DNA from: Caulochytrium protostelioides
Taxonomy: Eukaryota; Chytridiomycota; Caulochytriomycetes; Caulochytriales; Caulochytriaceae
Direction: 5' to 3'
NCBI GenBank assembly: GCA_003615045.1
Contig: ML014154.1
Span: forward strand, 1 to 64,000
Length of the DNA stretch: 64,000 nucleotides
Shown here one piece after another: positions 50,004-63,530 of the stretch. Position numbers and translations under genes: made by a program. The notes below the pieces were generated by a model. It was not told where the DNA came from. It did no database searches and worked only from the letters and a program-made list of their open reading frames with translations. Position 1 is the stretch's first letter; every line of letters starts with the position of its first letter.

Positions 50004-53000
50004 CTATCGCGCGGAGGTCTGCAGTTCGCGACAGTGCATCCATGTCCAGAAACACAGCGTCTGGACGATGTCTTCGAGCTGGCGGTACTCGACGGGATCC
50101 GAGAAGCCCTCGCGGTTCACCAGGGCGACTTCGATGGCGGGCGGCCCCGCGTCTTCGTCGACGCCGCCGACGCCGAGCGTTCGCGACGGCAGACTCGCGC
50201 CGGGCAGTAACGGCGGCGGCGGCGCCGCCTCCCGCGAGGGGAAAGCGGCGGCAAGCGACGGCGATGATGACGCGACGCCAGACGCGGGCGCCGTCTCATG
50301 GAGCGTCGAGTGCTGCCGCGTAGTTCGTGCCGCGGTCGCCGCTGCCGCGGACGCCTTCGCCTTGTGCGGCGTTACGTGGCCGTGAGGATAGAGCGGCTCG
50401 TGGGACGCAAGAACGCCGAGCGACGGCGACGACACAATTACCGGATCGTCGAGCAGACTCGCCCAATGCGCGTGGGTGTCGTCGCTCGCCGCCGCTTGCA
50501 AGTGCGGGTTGATGGCCACGTGGCCGGCAGGGGTTCCCTCGTCGCCCGACGCACGCGCAGAGTCACCGAAGGATCCGCCCAGATCGGGCGGATACGTGGG
50601 GTCACCGGGCGTAGTTATCATGGGCGTCGGCGGCGTGGCGGCGCGGTTCGGGTCAGACGGGAGTGGGCGCAGTACCGCAGTCGCGGGGTCGAGAATGCCG
50701 CCGGCAGCAGCGACGGGGGCGGCGAGCCGCGGCGAGACGACCGTGGACGCGAGCAAGCCCATGCGGCCATAGACGCTGCTTGTGGTGGCGGCGGGCGCGA
50801 TTGACAGATCGTGACTGAAGTGGATCAGGTAGTCGCGGTTCCACTGGTTGAAAATGATGAGGTGGCGCGTGTTGCCGATCACACTCAGTTCCCGCGCCGT
50901 TTCGGCATAGTACCGCCGGAAAAAGTCGAGAATGGAGGTCCACGGCAAGTCATACCGCGCAAAGAAGCCAGCGACCGACGCATCTACCACGCGCAAGGGC
51001 CGTGCATGGGGAGCGATTTTTTCCAGAAACATCTTGGACCAGTCCATGAGCCGTTCTTTCGGCTTGCCCTTATCCGACAGCGTGCGCAAAGCCCCAGGGA
51101 AGCTCGAGATGGAGCGCCATAGGTTGTCGCGACTGAAATAGCGCTGCGCCTCTTCGACCATTTTGTGGACGACGTTTTCGGCGCTGTTGACAATGTCGCT
51201 CAGGTAGTAGCCTTCGCCGATATACTCGCGCAGCGGGTTATCGTCCATGAGGTTCGGTGAAAGGCCTCTGGTGGGCTGCGGGAACCCGACATTGAGATCG
51301 CGCACGATGATGAAGTAGCGCACGATCAGCTGCCACTGCGGCTGCCCGTCGGGGCCCGTCACAACGCCGCCGGTCGCGACGCCGCCGGCCATGGCGCCGC
51401 CCGGAACCGCGGCCGCCCCGGCCACCGGTATGCCGGCCAGCCCGAGCGGCGCGGGGCCAGCGCCCATGCCTCGAGTCCGCCGCTCGCTCGTGTGGTGGGC
51501 GCTGGCGGGCGTGCCGCGGGACCCGGCACCCGTTGGTGTCAGCACGGCCGCGCCGCCGCTGCTGTCGTGGAACCGAAAGACGTCGGTCTGGAGCTGCGAG
51601 ACGCCGTAGACCATGACCGTATAGGAGTACGGGTGGTCCTCTGTTTTCGCGGATGCGGTGGGGTGTGCGGTGGCCCTGGCGGCGGCCTCCGCCGACGCTG
51701 AGTTGCTGCGAGACGGTCCCGCCGACTGCGCGCTGCACGCGTGCCGCGTCGAGAAGCGGCGAGCCTTAAAGTCGGGCGTGCAGGACTGGATGTAGCAGCC
51801 CAGGGTTTTGTCTCCGCAGGCGACCGGCCCGAAGCCGTAGAGCTGCGGGTTCTTGAGAATGTATTGGAAGAGCGACACGCTCAGGTGACTGGACTGGATG
51901 CGGAGACACTGGCCTTCGGCAAAGCGGCAGCAGGCCTCGCGCGGCCGCACGGGGTAGATGCGAGCAAACAGCCGCAGGGCCTGCAGCGTGTCAATCGGAT
52001 GCATCTCGGGGTGCCGTCCCTCCAAGTTCGACTGGAAGATGGCCAGCGTCGCATCAAACATGCATGCCTTGAAGTGGATCAGACTGTTCACGTGGTCCGC
52101 GCTTTCCAGCAGCGTCTCAGACGGCGCAGGCATCGCGACGCGCGCCGGGATGCAGAAGAGACTATACTGCAGATAGAAGCTCTGCACGCCGAGCTGAATG
52201 TACAGCCGGCCCGCGTCGACTTTTTTGATGTAGTACGACGTGGAGAGATCCCAACACGCATCGCATATCCACTGTTGCAGCACGCCGTTGCCGTAAACGT
52301 TGCGCGGCATACTCAGCGTGGACAGCAGCCGGAATCCTGTTGTCTCAAAATATTGCGCCGCTCGGTCCGCCAGGCGCTGGATCATACTCTTTGCCGCTAT
52401 GCAGCGGGCATGGTCATCCGCACGCGCGTGGCCGGTGCCCGAGGGGTCCTGGACGCCCGCTTGCGCCGGCTTTTGTGTGCCACCGCCTGCGGTGGCGGTA
52501 GCGGCAGCGGTCGCGCCGGCCGACGTACCTTCCGAGAGGCGGTCCTGAACAATGATCAGCCCTTCGCCCGACGGGTCGCCGGTCTTGTTGAACGCGGGCG
52601 CCACGTACTTGGAGATGGAAGAATCGTTATCAACGAGACCAATCAGCACAATGCGATCAAGCTGGACCTGGCGCGAGCTGTGCAGGTGTTCCACGTCGCC
52701 GACGAGGCTTTCCGCCCATGCGGCGCCGGCCGCAGGCGTCCAGCGCTCCTCGGCCGTAGCTGTCGCCAGGGTCCCTGCGGCGCCCGAAGCCAGAGTCATG
52801 GATGCGGCTAGGGACCCGGATGTGAGCGGCGGCGGCGCCGCCAGCACCGACGATGTTGGGACCGACATGCCCGACGTTGAGCGCGGGGTTCGGCCCGCAT
52901 CGGGACCGGAGGTTGCCGTTGCCGATGCCGTCGCTATGGAAGTGGGAGACGCTACGGCGGCAGAACGCGCCATCAGTGCGCCATCGCTCAAAGTCGCGCC

Positions 53001-56000
53001 ATACCAGTGGTGCGCGTCAGAGATAAAGAACTTCACGGCCGACCGGTGCAGCGGTGTGCCTTTGTGGTTGGCGGGGTAGTGCGTGGCCGCTTGCGCCTCG
53101 AGCTGCAGCACTTCGATGTTCACAGACCGCGGCGCAGTGGTGGTCAGTGTGGATCGCGGCGACGTTTCATACTTGACGCCAGGCGCGCCGTGCTCCACGT
53201 CTGTGAGGCCCAGCGACGAGAAGTCGTCGCTGCTAGGAATCCGACTCGGCGTCTGGACCATCTGCATCGGCAGCTCCAGATGCCACTCCGTTTTGGTCCC
53301 CACGGCAGTCTCGATCGCGGCGACGGCGGAGGGTTTTGCTAGGGTCGATCGGCCGCCGCCCGTTTGGGCATGCAGCATCTTCATGCGAATGGCCTCGCGC
53401 TCCAGCAGGTTCAGGCAGAGCAGTTCCTGGATCGGCAGGCTCAGGGCCCGCACGAGCGCCGAGGACCGGTTGTAGGCGCACACGTGGATGCCGTCCTGCT
53501 GGATGTGGATGACCATCGCGCCCACGGCATCGAGGCCGCCGGCCGCGGTCATCCCGCTTGCCACGGCGGGCGGCCGGTCGGCGGTCGCGGACGTGGCGGC
53601 GCCCGCGGCGCCCCCGCCCGCCGCGGCGGTAGCGGCGGCGGCCGTGGTGCTCGTGGCGCTCGTGGCTGCCGCGGCGGGCGACATCGGCCACGCGTCCACT
53701 GACAGCAGATAGACGCTGGTCGGCGGCTCGGGCTTGATGCTTGGCGACCGGAGGGGCGTCGATTCCCCGCTTGTGGTCGCTTGGCGAGGCGGCGCGACAG
53801 GTATGGGCGATGCCCGTGGCGGGACCCCGATCTGCCAGGGCGTCGGCCACGCGAGGCACGCGCGCTGCAGCCATTTCTGGAGCCGACGGGCGAACCGCAG
53901 CATGTTCCCCGGAGCAATCGTGGCCTGCAGCGAGACGGCGACAAAGCGGTCGTTCGCAGCCGCGAGGGGGTTCTGGTGCAGGGCGTGGACCATGGCGAGG
54001 GCCTGGACGGCGGGCATATCGAGCACGAGCGGATCGCGACCGTGCAGGCCATCCATCGCCTGGAATAGCGCCACATACGTCTGGTGGAGCAGGCTATCGA
54101 GGAACGCGTCCGCGACCGCTTGCTTGATGTAGGCAACTGAAGCGGCAAGGTCGATCTGGCCATGCGCCGAAAGCGAGATCGTGAGTTGGCGCCCGTCGGA
54201 CGTCGCATCCGGAACTGCAGCCGCGGGAATATCGTCTTCGCACTCATCAAACACGATGGTCGGGACCTGCGACAGCGCCGTGGTTGCCGTGGGTACAGTG
54301 TGTACGGTTGATGCCGTTTGCGCGGTAGCAGGACCGGTATCGTTCATACGACGGGCGGCAGCAGTATCACCCGTCGTGTCCGATGGGGCTTGCACGGTGG
54401 ACGGCGTGGCAGTCTCCGAAAGGGGACTCAGCACGACGCTCATGGCCATCAAGCCGCTGCCCCAGTTGGCCTTGTCGTCGCCAGAGCGCACGTTGCTCGC
54501 ACGCTGGTAGTAGAACGCGACATACTCACCCACGTCAAGGGAAAGGTCGCTTTCGCCGAGCGGCGTGCGACGGGCGTCGTGCGCAGCCATGAAACCCGCT
54601 AGGCTGGGGCTGCGGATCGGTCGCATCGCCGGAAAGAGGAGAGCCTGCACATACTGAAGGAACACAGCGGTGGCCATCAGCGGGGGCGCCGTCATCCGCG
54701 CGCGGACCTGAGCCGTCTGCTGGCTCTGCAGAAACAAGAAATCCAGATCGTCCCGCGTGAAGCGGATATCGGTGTTGCGGCTGATGAACGTGCTCAGCAC
54801 CTGCTGCGTCAGCGCGCTCAGCTTGGTCTGGATCAGATGGAGAAACTTGTCGGTGAGCGACGGTCCCGGTGGCTGGAGACCGAAGACGTGGATGCTGATC
54901 CACAGGCCGCTGTCGAGGCCCCGGTAGAAGGAGCCGGTCATGGCGCCGTCGCCCGCAATGGAGGTGCGGCCGCCGTCGCTGGCGGCATCGTCGTCCAGCC
55001 CAGCTCGGCTCATCGCCCGCTCGGACGCCGCGGGGCGTCCCGGCAGCTTGCGTCCGAGCGCGGCCGTCTCAGGGCCAAGCCGCGCGGCGGGCACGGAGGC
55101 GGAGCCGAGGTCGAAGCGGGACTCGGCGGCGGTCTCGAGGACCATGTAGAACTTGGCGTCGTCGTCGGCAAAGACCAGCGTCCGCGGGCGATTAACGACG
55201 ACGAACGGATGCAGCGCGTCCAGGAGATACGTGAGCGCGTGCGATGGCCGGACGCGCGGATGGACCCACAGCTGCCGCGTCAGCACGAGCGGCGGAGCGA
55301 ATCGGCCCGAGGTGAGGTACGGCTTGACGCCGCCGGGCTCCGTCGACGCCGACAATGGTAGCACGCTCGGCTCGGCGGGATCGCGGCGGGTTGCGGCCGT
55401 CGCAGCGGACGGCGCGGCGGGCGGCTCGCTCGCGACCTGCAGACTGGAGGGCGGGCCCGCGCCAGTCGGCGTGGTAGGCGTCGCGCAAATTGCCGCCACC
55501 AACGAGGACGAGGAGGACGCCGGGTAGGAGATGGTGGATCCAGTGGCGCTGGTGGGGGTGGCGACGTCCAGACTCGCGGAGGACAGGCACCCGGTCCCGG
55601 TGGCCGTGAGGCGAGGCGAGTCGCGATCGCCGTGGGCGCGTGGGCCAGACGGCGACGCGACGGGGATCAGCAGGTGGCTGGCTTTGCGGGACTCGAACAA
55701 ATCGTTCAACAAGATCAAAGTGTTGGTGTGGGTCAGCACACGAGTGATGAGGACCATGATATGCGCCATCACGTGGCAGAACATGTGCTGCCAAGACACG
55801 CCGTGGTGGTCGAAGAGGCTGCCGGCGATCTCGAGCTGGCTCTTCTGGACCCGCAGCAGAATCCAGAACGGGTGCCGCGACGCAGGCGGGTCGCGGGTCT
55901 CGGTGATCCAGAAGATGGGACCCTGCTGGTGCCACGCGAGCCCCGCGTCCGCCAGATAGACCCGGTAGATGGGCGACTCGTCGAGCTCCTGAAGCATGGC

Positions 56001-59000
56001 CTCGAATATGCGGATGCCGGCTTTCTTGTGGACGAACGTCAGCGGCGTGCGGAGATTAAACGCGGCGTGCGTGCCCGCCCACGCCGATCCGGCGAAGACG
56101 GACGGCACGACGGCGCGGTCGGCACCGTCGGTGCGGCGCTCGGGCTCGCTCGGCAGAGCGCCGTGCAGGATGCGGTCGAGCTCCGCGGCGCCGACGAGAT
56201 GGGTCGGGTGGCGCTGCGCCCAGTCCGCGAGTAGAGTCCGAATAGCATGGACGTCGGGCCCATCGACGGAAACGGAGGCGGACGCAGATGCGGCGAGCCA
56301 CTTGAGTGTTTCGGCCAGCAGCACCAGCGTCATGACCTCCAGCAGATGCGTGCACATGGTCGGCATCCGCTCGCCTGCGCGTGAATGTACCGGCGGCTGG
56401 TGCCAGTAGCGGATGCCAAAGACCAGCTTTGCGGCATCGCGCGTCGCAGGCACGTGGTTCAGCGTCTGCGCCACGTGGGCCGACGCGGGGTCCTGCTTCG
56501 ATGGGAAAGCATACTCGGCGAGCACGGCACCCGTCGTATCCTGGACTTGAACAAGGGGTTGCACAAAACAGACATGGTCCAGCGCCTCGGTGGGTAGGCA
56601 GAGTTTCGCCAGGTCGAGCGGGCCCTCGGCATCAATGGGCGACGCGCCGCTCGGCGATGCGGGCACCGTCGGATTCCGCCATGTCCAGAATGTGGCGTCC
56701 TCATCGCGACACGCGAGCCGGAGGAAGTTGGCGAGCGCGTTGAATAGCGGCGCGCGCGTGGGCGCCAGGAACCCCTGCAGCGCCGCGACCGTCGCGAACT
56801 GATGCTGCACCTGCAGCCACGGATGCGCGACTATGGCCGTCGCAGAGGTGAGCAGCGGCTGCAAACGCCGCCACTCCGGCACCGGCAGCACATGGCCTTC
56901 CAGCGCGAGCGTGTACGACGCCCGTGCTAACGCATTCAAGGCCCAGATACGGTGCCGCTCGGCGGTATGGTCGTGGCCGGTCCCTCGGGGCGTCTCGGCC
57001 GCCACGGCCGCCACGGGCGGTGGCGGCGGCGAGGGCACTATCTTGGTGAGTACCGGGTCCGCCGTCCAGTCTGCTAGGGCCGCCGGCACCGAGACCGACA
57101 GTGGCAGCGTGGGCATGACCGCCACGGCAGGAACCGGGAGGGCCGACGTTGGCAGCAGCGGGATCCCGTCCTCCTGCGTGTAGATGGCAAGCAGATCGAG
57201 AGGGCCACTCTGAATCGTGATCATGGGAAAGTAGGCAAAGTCGGTTGTCGAGGGGTCCAACGCCTCAGACATCGACGAGGAGGGCGAGGTTGGAAACGAT
57301 AAGACTGAGGCGGACGAGCTCTTGACGTCTGCGTCGAGGGCCGCTCCTGCGGGTGGCGCGTTGATGCTTCGCGACTTCCGTCGCCCTGTTGACGCGACGG
57401 TCGTCGGGGTTGGGGTCGATGTCGTCGTCGACGGGAGCGTCGTGATCGGCGCCAATGTGGACGGCAGCACAAGTGCCAGGTAGAGATGCACATAGGTCTG
57501 GTCGCCTTCGTCAAAGACATGTGCATAGATCTCGGCATCGCAGAGCGGACCCTGCGAGAGACCGCCAGGCGAGACAAGCAGCATGCACTCGACCAACAAC
57601 TGGCTTAGGTAGAAAACGCCCTGGCGACAGGATTCGGGCGTATACTGCGACATGGCGAGCAACTGCGACGCGAGGCCGAGATAACGCAGCTCAGGATCGC
57701 GGGACATTCCCTTCGTGAGCGCCGCACGGAAGTGCTGCGTGGTCTGTGCCGCGGTGGCGGCGCCATGCGAGACTGGGCAGATCGGGTAGGCGGTCACGCG
57801 CAGGTCAGCCTGGGCAAGCAGCGTCGATAGGGTCGGCGTGCAGCGCCACTGCTGGTGCCGCGAGGCCTCGAAGACGTGCTCGTGCCGTGCCTCCCGCGGC
57901 AGGGGGTGCAGCGACGCGACCATCGGGGCGTCGTGGACCGTTGCGAACCCGAAAGGATTCGCGGCGACGCTCGCCGGCAAGATCCCCGAGCCGGCGCGCC
58001 GGACAAGGTTAACGACATAGGTCGCCGTCAACAGATGGATCAGCACGAGCGCGTCGAGACTGAGCAGCTGCTCGGAGAGGTGGTCCGAGACGAGTCGGAA
58101 CGCCGCGTTGAGGTCGCTATAGGGCGAGATCGCGTCCCAGTTCTGGTGGAGCAGGGTCGGCTCGATGCGGAGATCGAGGGCGAGGGTGTGCTCGGCGACG
58201 TTGGCAGTGATCTGTGACAGCGCGCCAAACGCCAGCTCGGTCTCGCGCGACGCGGCGTGGGTCTGAAAGGACTCCTTGTAGCACCAGACTTCGTGCGGCA
58301 GCTCGCTGATCGCCACAAAGCCCTGCAGCGTCCGGATGGTCTCGAGACTGTCGAGCAGGCGCTCCGCCAACGCGTCCATCGCGCCGCCCACATAGCGTGG
58401 GTCGATGCGGATCGTGTTGCCCACATACGTGAACAGCTGGCTGTACGGGTCGAAGGGCTTCATGCACGAGACGGGCTTGATGAACGGGATTAGGATCGGC
58501 ACCACATCGATGCTACTGCGGCCCGGGGCCATGGGCGTCGACGGCGTCGGCGTCGGCAGCACCGGCCCGCCGCCGCCGTGGAGCGATGCTTCCCGCGCCG
58601 CGCGCGACAGCCGCTCGAGGGCGTCGCGCTGCTTGGCGGTCGAGGCCGGCGCGTGGGGCCGCGCCGCGCCGCCCGCCATCGGGACCGCGGGCGCCGCGGG
58701 GTGCAGCAGCAACGCGGACGGCGCGTGGACCGTGTGCTGCACGTTGCGCACCGTCTTGTATAGCATCTCGTGGAAATCCAGCTGCTCGTGCCGCGCCATG
58801 TTGAAGAACGACAGCGCAAGACGCACCAGACAATTCGACGACCACTGCAGCTGGATGCAAACGATGGAGGTGCGCGTTGCGGGCGGTGGGGAGACGGCCT
58901 CTGTCGCCGCCGCCGTCGCCGCCGTGGTGGTCGACGACGTGGCCGCGGCCACGGACGATGGCGAATGCGGCATGCTGCGGCACTTGACATACACGTGCTT

Positions 59001-62000
59001 CCTGATGCAGTGAAATCCCAGCACATCGCTCAGCAGCTGTGTCAAGTAGATTGTGGCCACGGACCGGCGCAGGGTTCTGCGGCCCTTCCGAGTGGTGGAC
59101 ACCGGGCCACAGGGCGATGCTGCAGTCAGCACGGGACTGGGCTGCGTAGTGTCGGACGGCAAAGCGCCCGTCAACGCCGTTGCCGTCGCTGTCGCTGAAC
59201 GGGTGCCAGATGGCTTGTTTGGCGGAAGAGCCACATACTTGGCCGTCGATTGCAGCGCGATGTCCAAGTAAAACTGATCAAAGAAGGTTTCCTCCTGGTT
59301 CTGCAGCAGATCCAGCAACAAGTGGCAAAAGTCCGCGTGCCGCGTTAACGACGGTACCAGGCGGGGCTTGCTCGGGATCGGGGCCACCCCGGAAGGGGCA
59401 TCGTCCGCGCGCATCGGCTGGTAGCTCGGTTCGAGATCGGAGCCCGCGAGGGGCGTGTAGACCATGGTCGGTAACAGCACGGGCGACGGATGCGTCGTCG
59501 GCGCCAGGACCGATTGCTTGAGCCCGTCGTCCATGGCGAGCAGATTTGCCAGCAGGATATCGTCTTCATACAGCTGGCGGAGCTCGTGGTGGAGCATGAC
59601 GGCGCGGTAGGCCTGCGGCGGCACGCGCGGGCCGAGCGGCTGGTCGAGCAGATGCTGGCTGTTGACAAACGTCAGGGCGAACGTGTGCTCCGCGAGCAGA
59701 TTGATCTCGACGTGGGCGACAGCAGCTTGCTGCACGCTCGCCGCCAGGGCCAGCTCGTCGTAGGAGAGCGGGCCCTCCGAGGTCATGGAGTAGCGTCGCT
59801 CCGCCTCGGCCGCGGCGTTCCCGGCGGCCGCGGCGCCGTCGGCGGCCACCGCGGCAGCCCCAGCGGCGCTCTGGCCGACGGGAGGCGCCTCAGCGGGAGC
59901 CGCGAGGTGGAGCATGTACTGAATCACCGCGCGCACCGACCACGGCTTAATAAAGGTCACGTCGACGACGCGGTCGGCATCGTAGGTCACGTGGCTGAGG
60001 GAGAACCCGCGGCGGACGGCGTTGGCGAGTGCGTGGTGAAGGGGCGTTTTCCAGCTGTAGTCCTGGTAGCGGCACAGGATGGCATACGTCGCGGGCGCGT
60101 GGGACGCCTGGGACCACGGGAAGGGGCTGAAGTCGGTGATCGTTGGCGCGAGCGTCGTCCCGCCGTCGGAGCGCCGCGTGGCGTCGGTCGAGGAGCAGAC
60201 GGAGCCGTCGCCGCTTCGACGGCGCGCGAGCGGGTCCGCATACGGGTCCGTGTATGGCGGATACGCCGGCAGCGCGAGCCCCTTCGCAAACGGCGCCACT
60301 TTCGGCAGCGCGTAGTCCGGATGGAACGACTGCAGGTTGTGCATATCGACGGGCCGGACCGGCAGCTCGCTGCCGATCAGCGGCGACGCAGTCTTGTCGA
60401 GCATGACTTCGCGCAGCAGCATCATCTTCTGGTAAAAGTTGACATGGGTCCCGACAACGTCGGAGACTTCGTCCGCGGCGCTCAGGTTGTGGCAGTCGCT
60501 CTCGTACATCAAGCGGCCGCCGTGCAGCTGCGCCAGGAAATGCAACGCCTCGTGCTGGACGAAGTGGCCGTAGTTGATGGCCGGCGTGTAGCCCTGGCTG
60601 GCGCCGACCTGGACGATGGTGAGGGCCACGCCGTGCGCCACGAGGCGCGTGTTCAGCAGGTGCGAGCCGAGCGCCGCTTTGGCGGCCGCGGGCGGCGGCG
60701 CCGGCGCCGGCGACCCGTGCCGCGGCCGCTCGGACAGGATGGGATTCACGCCGTTCGTGATCCACCCGATCGCCGGCGCAAACTCGTGCGGCATCAGGTC
60801 CAGCGCCATCATGGCGACGTCCAGCACCTGGAGCGTGCGCTCGGGGGCGGACGCGGCGACCTGCGCCTCGAGGTGCGCGGCCGAGGCCGGAAGGCCGTCC
60901 ATGAGCCGCGGGTCCTCGCGGCCGGCGGCCATTGCCGCCGCTGCCGCCATCGACGCCGCCGGATCGCGCTCGGCCGGGCGGCCGACATCCAGAAAATCAT
61001 AGATGTACTCGGCGATCCAGGCGAGGTTGGACTTGGTCACGAGAACCTGGTGCAGCACGACCTTGAATGGCGACGTGCTCGGCAGATACGCGGCCATCGA
61101 GTCCACGTCGAGTCCCAGCGACGCGCCATCCGTCTCGGTGGACGCCGCCGCTGCCGCCGCTGCCGCCGCCGCCGCCGTAGCCGCGGCATCGGCGTTCAGC
61201 GAGGGGCTGCCGCCCTCCGCGGCCGCCGGCGCCGGGGCGTCGTGCTTGGGCACCGCGTGCTTGCGGAAGCCGCTGACAAAGCCGAGCGGGTCCGGGGTAT
61301 ATGCCACGACGGTCAGGAGGATTTCCATCTCGAACGTGAAGGTATGATTGAGGACCTTGCTTTCGACATTGAAGGGCAGGATCAGCCCCTCGAGGCACTT
61401 GCAGAGCGTCTCGAGCGTCAGCGCGAACTCGACCTTGTCGCCGATGCCGGCGTCCACAGACAGATGGCTGTCGCTGACGTCGACCATCATGACGACGCGC
61501 GCGCGCGGCGAGAAGCTGTACACGTGCGTCCGCGGCGTGAGCACAAACGGTGTCTGGTCGCCGGCCTCGTGGAACGAGCCGAAGTCGACGACCGACGCGG
61601 CGTCGCTGTGGTGGCTCAGCTCCGAGCCATCGCGCAAGGTCGGCACGCTCCGGGGCAGGCGCGCCGCCAGCCCGCCACTGCCGCTGCCGAAGCCGAAGCC
61701 GAACCCGGAAGCACCGAGCAGCGCAGTGTCGCTCGTCAGATTGTCGTGGTGCGCCGACACCTCCAGGACCTGGTAGCTCAGGCTCGAGAGCGCCTCCAGA
61801 GTCATCGGCTGGTGATACCGCGCCACGAGCCAGTTCAGGTAGTCGCTCCAGCAGCCCGGGTCCTGGACCAGCACGATCGCGGAGCGAGCTGCCAGCGCGC
61901 CGGACCCGGCGAGCGGCCCGGCGCCGCCCAGACTCAGGCTCATGCTCATCGCCGCGCCCGCGCGGGAGCTCGCGTCGTCGGCCGAGGCGTGCACGGGCAT

Positions 62001-62806
62001 CGGCGGCGAGCCCCGGTGGGAGGCCGTTGGGGCTGCCGGCCCTGTTGCAGCTTCTGGTGCGTCAGTGTCGGCAGGAGAGATGTGTTCGGCGCGGCCCGAG
62101 TACTCGGGCATCAGCAACGGCGCCGCGGGCGGCATGTCGGCGTCGCTGGCCATGTCCCGTGCGCGGCCGAGCTCGGCGGCGGCGCTGGTGGTGGCGCTGG
62201 GGGGCGCATGGCGCGTGCGCTGCGTTCGATAGAACGACGCGACATCGACCACGTCCATCTGATCCCCGCCGCCGTCGTCGTCGCTGTCGTGGTCATGGCC
62301 GTGATCGCCTTCGTCGGCATGATGGCCGCCGTGCAGGTCACTCTGCGCGTCGCCCTTCGTTGCATGGCCGTGGCGATGGTCAAGAGGGAGGTCATCGCCG
62401 TCGAGAGGGTCGTGGTCGTAAAGACGATGGGGGTGGTGGTCGCGAGGGGACTCGGCGTCCTCTTCAAAGATGACGTCGTGGCCCGAGTTCAGGGCGCCGC
62501 CGGCCGCGTCGTGCCGGTCGAGCCGCGGCGGCGGGTGCGGGTAATACAGGTGCCGGTGGCCGCGGACCAACCACATATCCGACTGGAAAACGAGATCGGA
62601 TGCGAGCGACGCCGGCAGCGACGGGTCGGCCTCATGGTCGGTACTGAAGTCTGTGTTGCTTGTGCCGCTGAGGCTGTAGGCGGGCCCGCCCGCGGGCACG
62701 TGCAGCGAGTCGTGCTCCGAGCCGCGGCGCGACGAGCTCCGCGGCCGCCGCATCGCCACGCTCCGGCGGCGCGGAATCGCGTGGGGGCCGTGCAACCGCA
62801 GCAGCG

Positions 62807-62837
<31 letters not shown>

Positions 62838-63195
62838 ATCAGCGTCCGCGGACACCCTCGACGACGGGATGGGCGACGAGAGAGCCGTGCGGCCGTCGTG
62901 CGGATGCGCCGCCTCCGGGTGGTGCTCGTGATCACGGCGGTCATGGCCGCGGCGGCGTCCATGGTACGAATACCCGCGATGGTGGTCGTCGTCGTCGTCG
63001 CCGTCGTCGTCGTTGGCATCGCCGTCGTCGTCGTTGGCATCGTCGTCGTCGTGATGGCGACGGTCGTGGCCGTCCATGCGACGCGGCGAGGGAGGCGAGA
63101 CGGCAATCCCAACAGCGACGGCGGAGGCGAGATCGAGGCTTCGCAGGGTGGCCGTGGTCGGGCGCCGCGCACGGTGTGGCGTGGTCGCGCCGCTC

Positions 63196-63234
<39 letters not shown>

Positions 63235-63530
63235 TTTTCGGAGTGGCCGTGGCCGTCGCCCGTCAGCGAGGCGGACGCGGACACCGTGGCCGCGTGCGGC
63301 GGAAATCCGGTCGGCATGGGCATTGCCGCGGACACGGCGGCGCCGCACGGCGGCGCGTGCAAGCGGTCGTCATCATCGTGGGAGAAGCCCGGATCCTGCG
63401 TGTCCACGGCGGCGTCCGCGGCGGCCGCGGGCGCCGTGGTCGGGCTGGGAGCAGAGCGAACGCTCGACGGCGCGCGGGAGGCGGCGGCGTCGTCGTCGCC
63501 GCCGCTGTCGCTGTCGCCGTCGGGGGCCAT
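50004..63530 (-). CDS. SZT2: SZT2-like protein (KICSTOR subunit, TORC1 pathway), single 13.5-kb exon
   Basis: 4508 residues from ATG 63530, without interruption. Metazoan SZT2 is ~3400. The N-terminal ~540 residues are low-complexity with Asp- and His-rich runs. Landmarks then follow the SZT2 order: WSDYLNWLVARYHQPMT (about 555); VVMMVDVSDS...[12 protein letters not shown] (about 677-710), as in FVIELDLSPS...[56 protein letters not shown] (about 905), as in [34 protein letters not shown] (about 1028); and [11 protein letters not shown]...KPWSVRAVIQYM (about 1173). The rest is long helical/beta sequence with low-complexity linkers and a conserved-looking end (FLEKIAPHARPL, YDLPWTSILDFF, HLIIFNQWNRDYLIHF). 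In animals SZT2 holds KICSTOR together and anchors GATOR1 to the lysosome to restrain TORC1. A similar vacuolar role is inferred. Confidence 0.78.
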
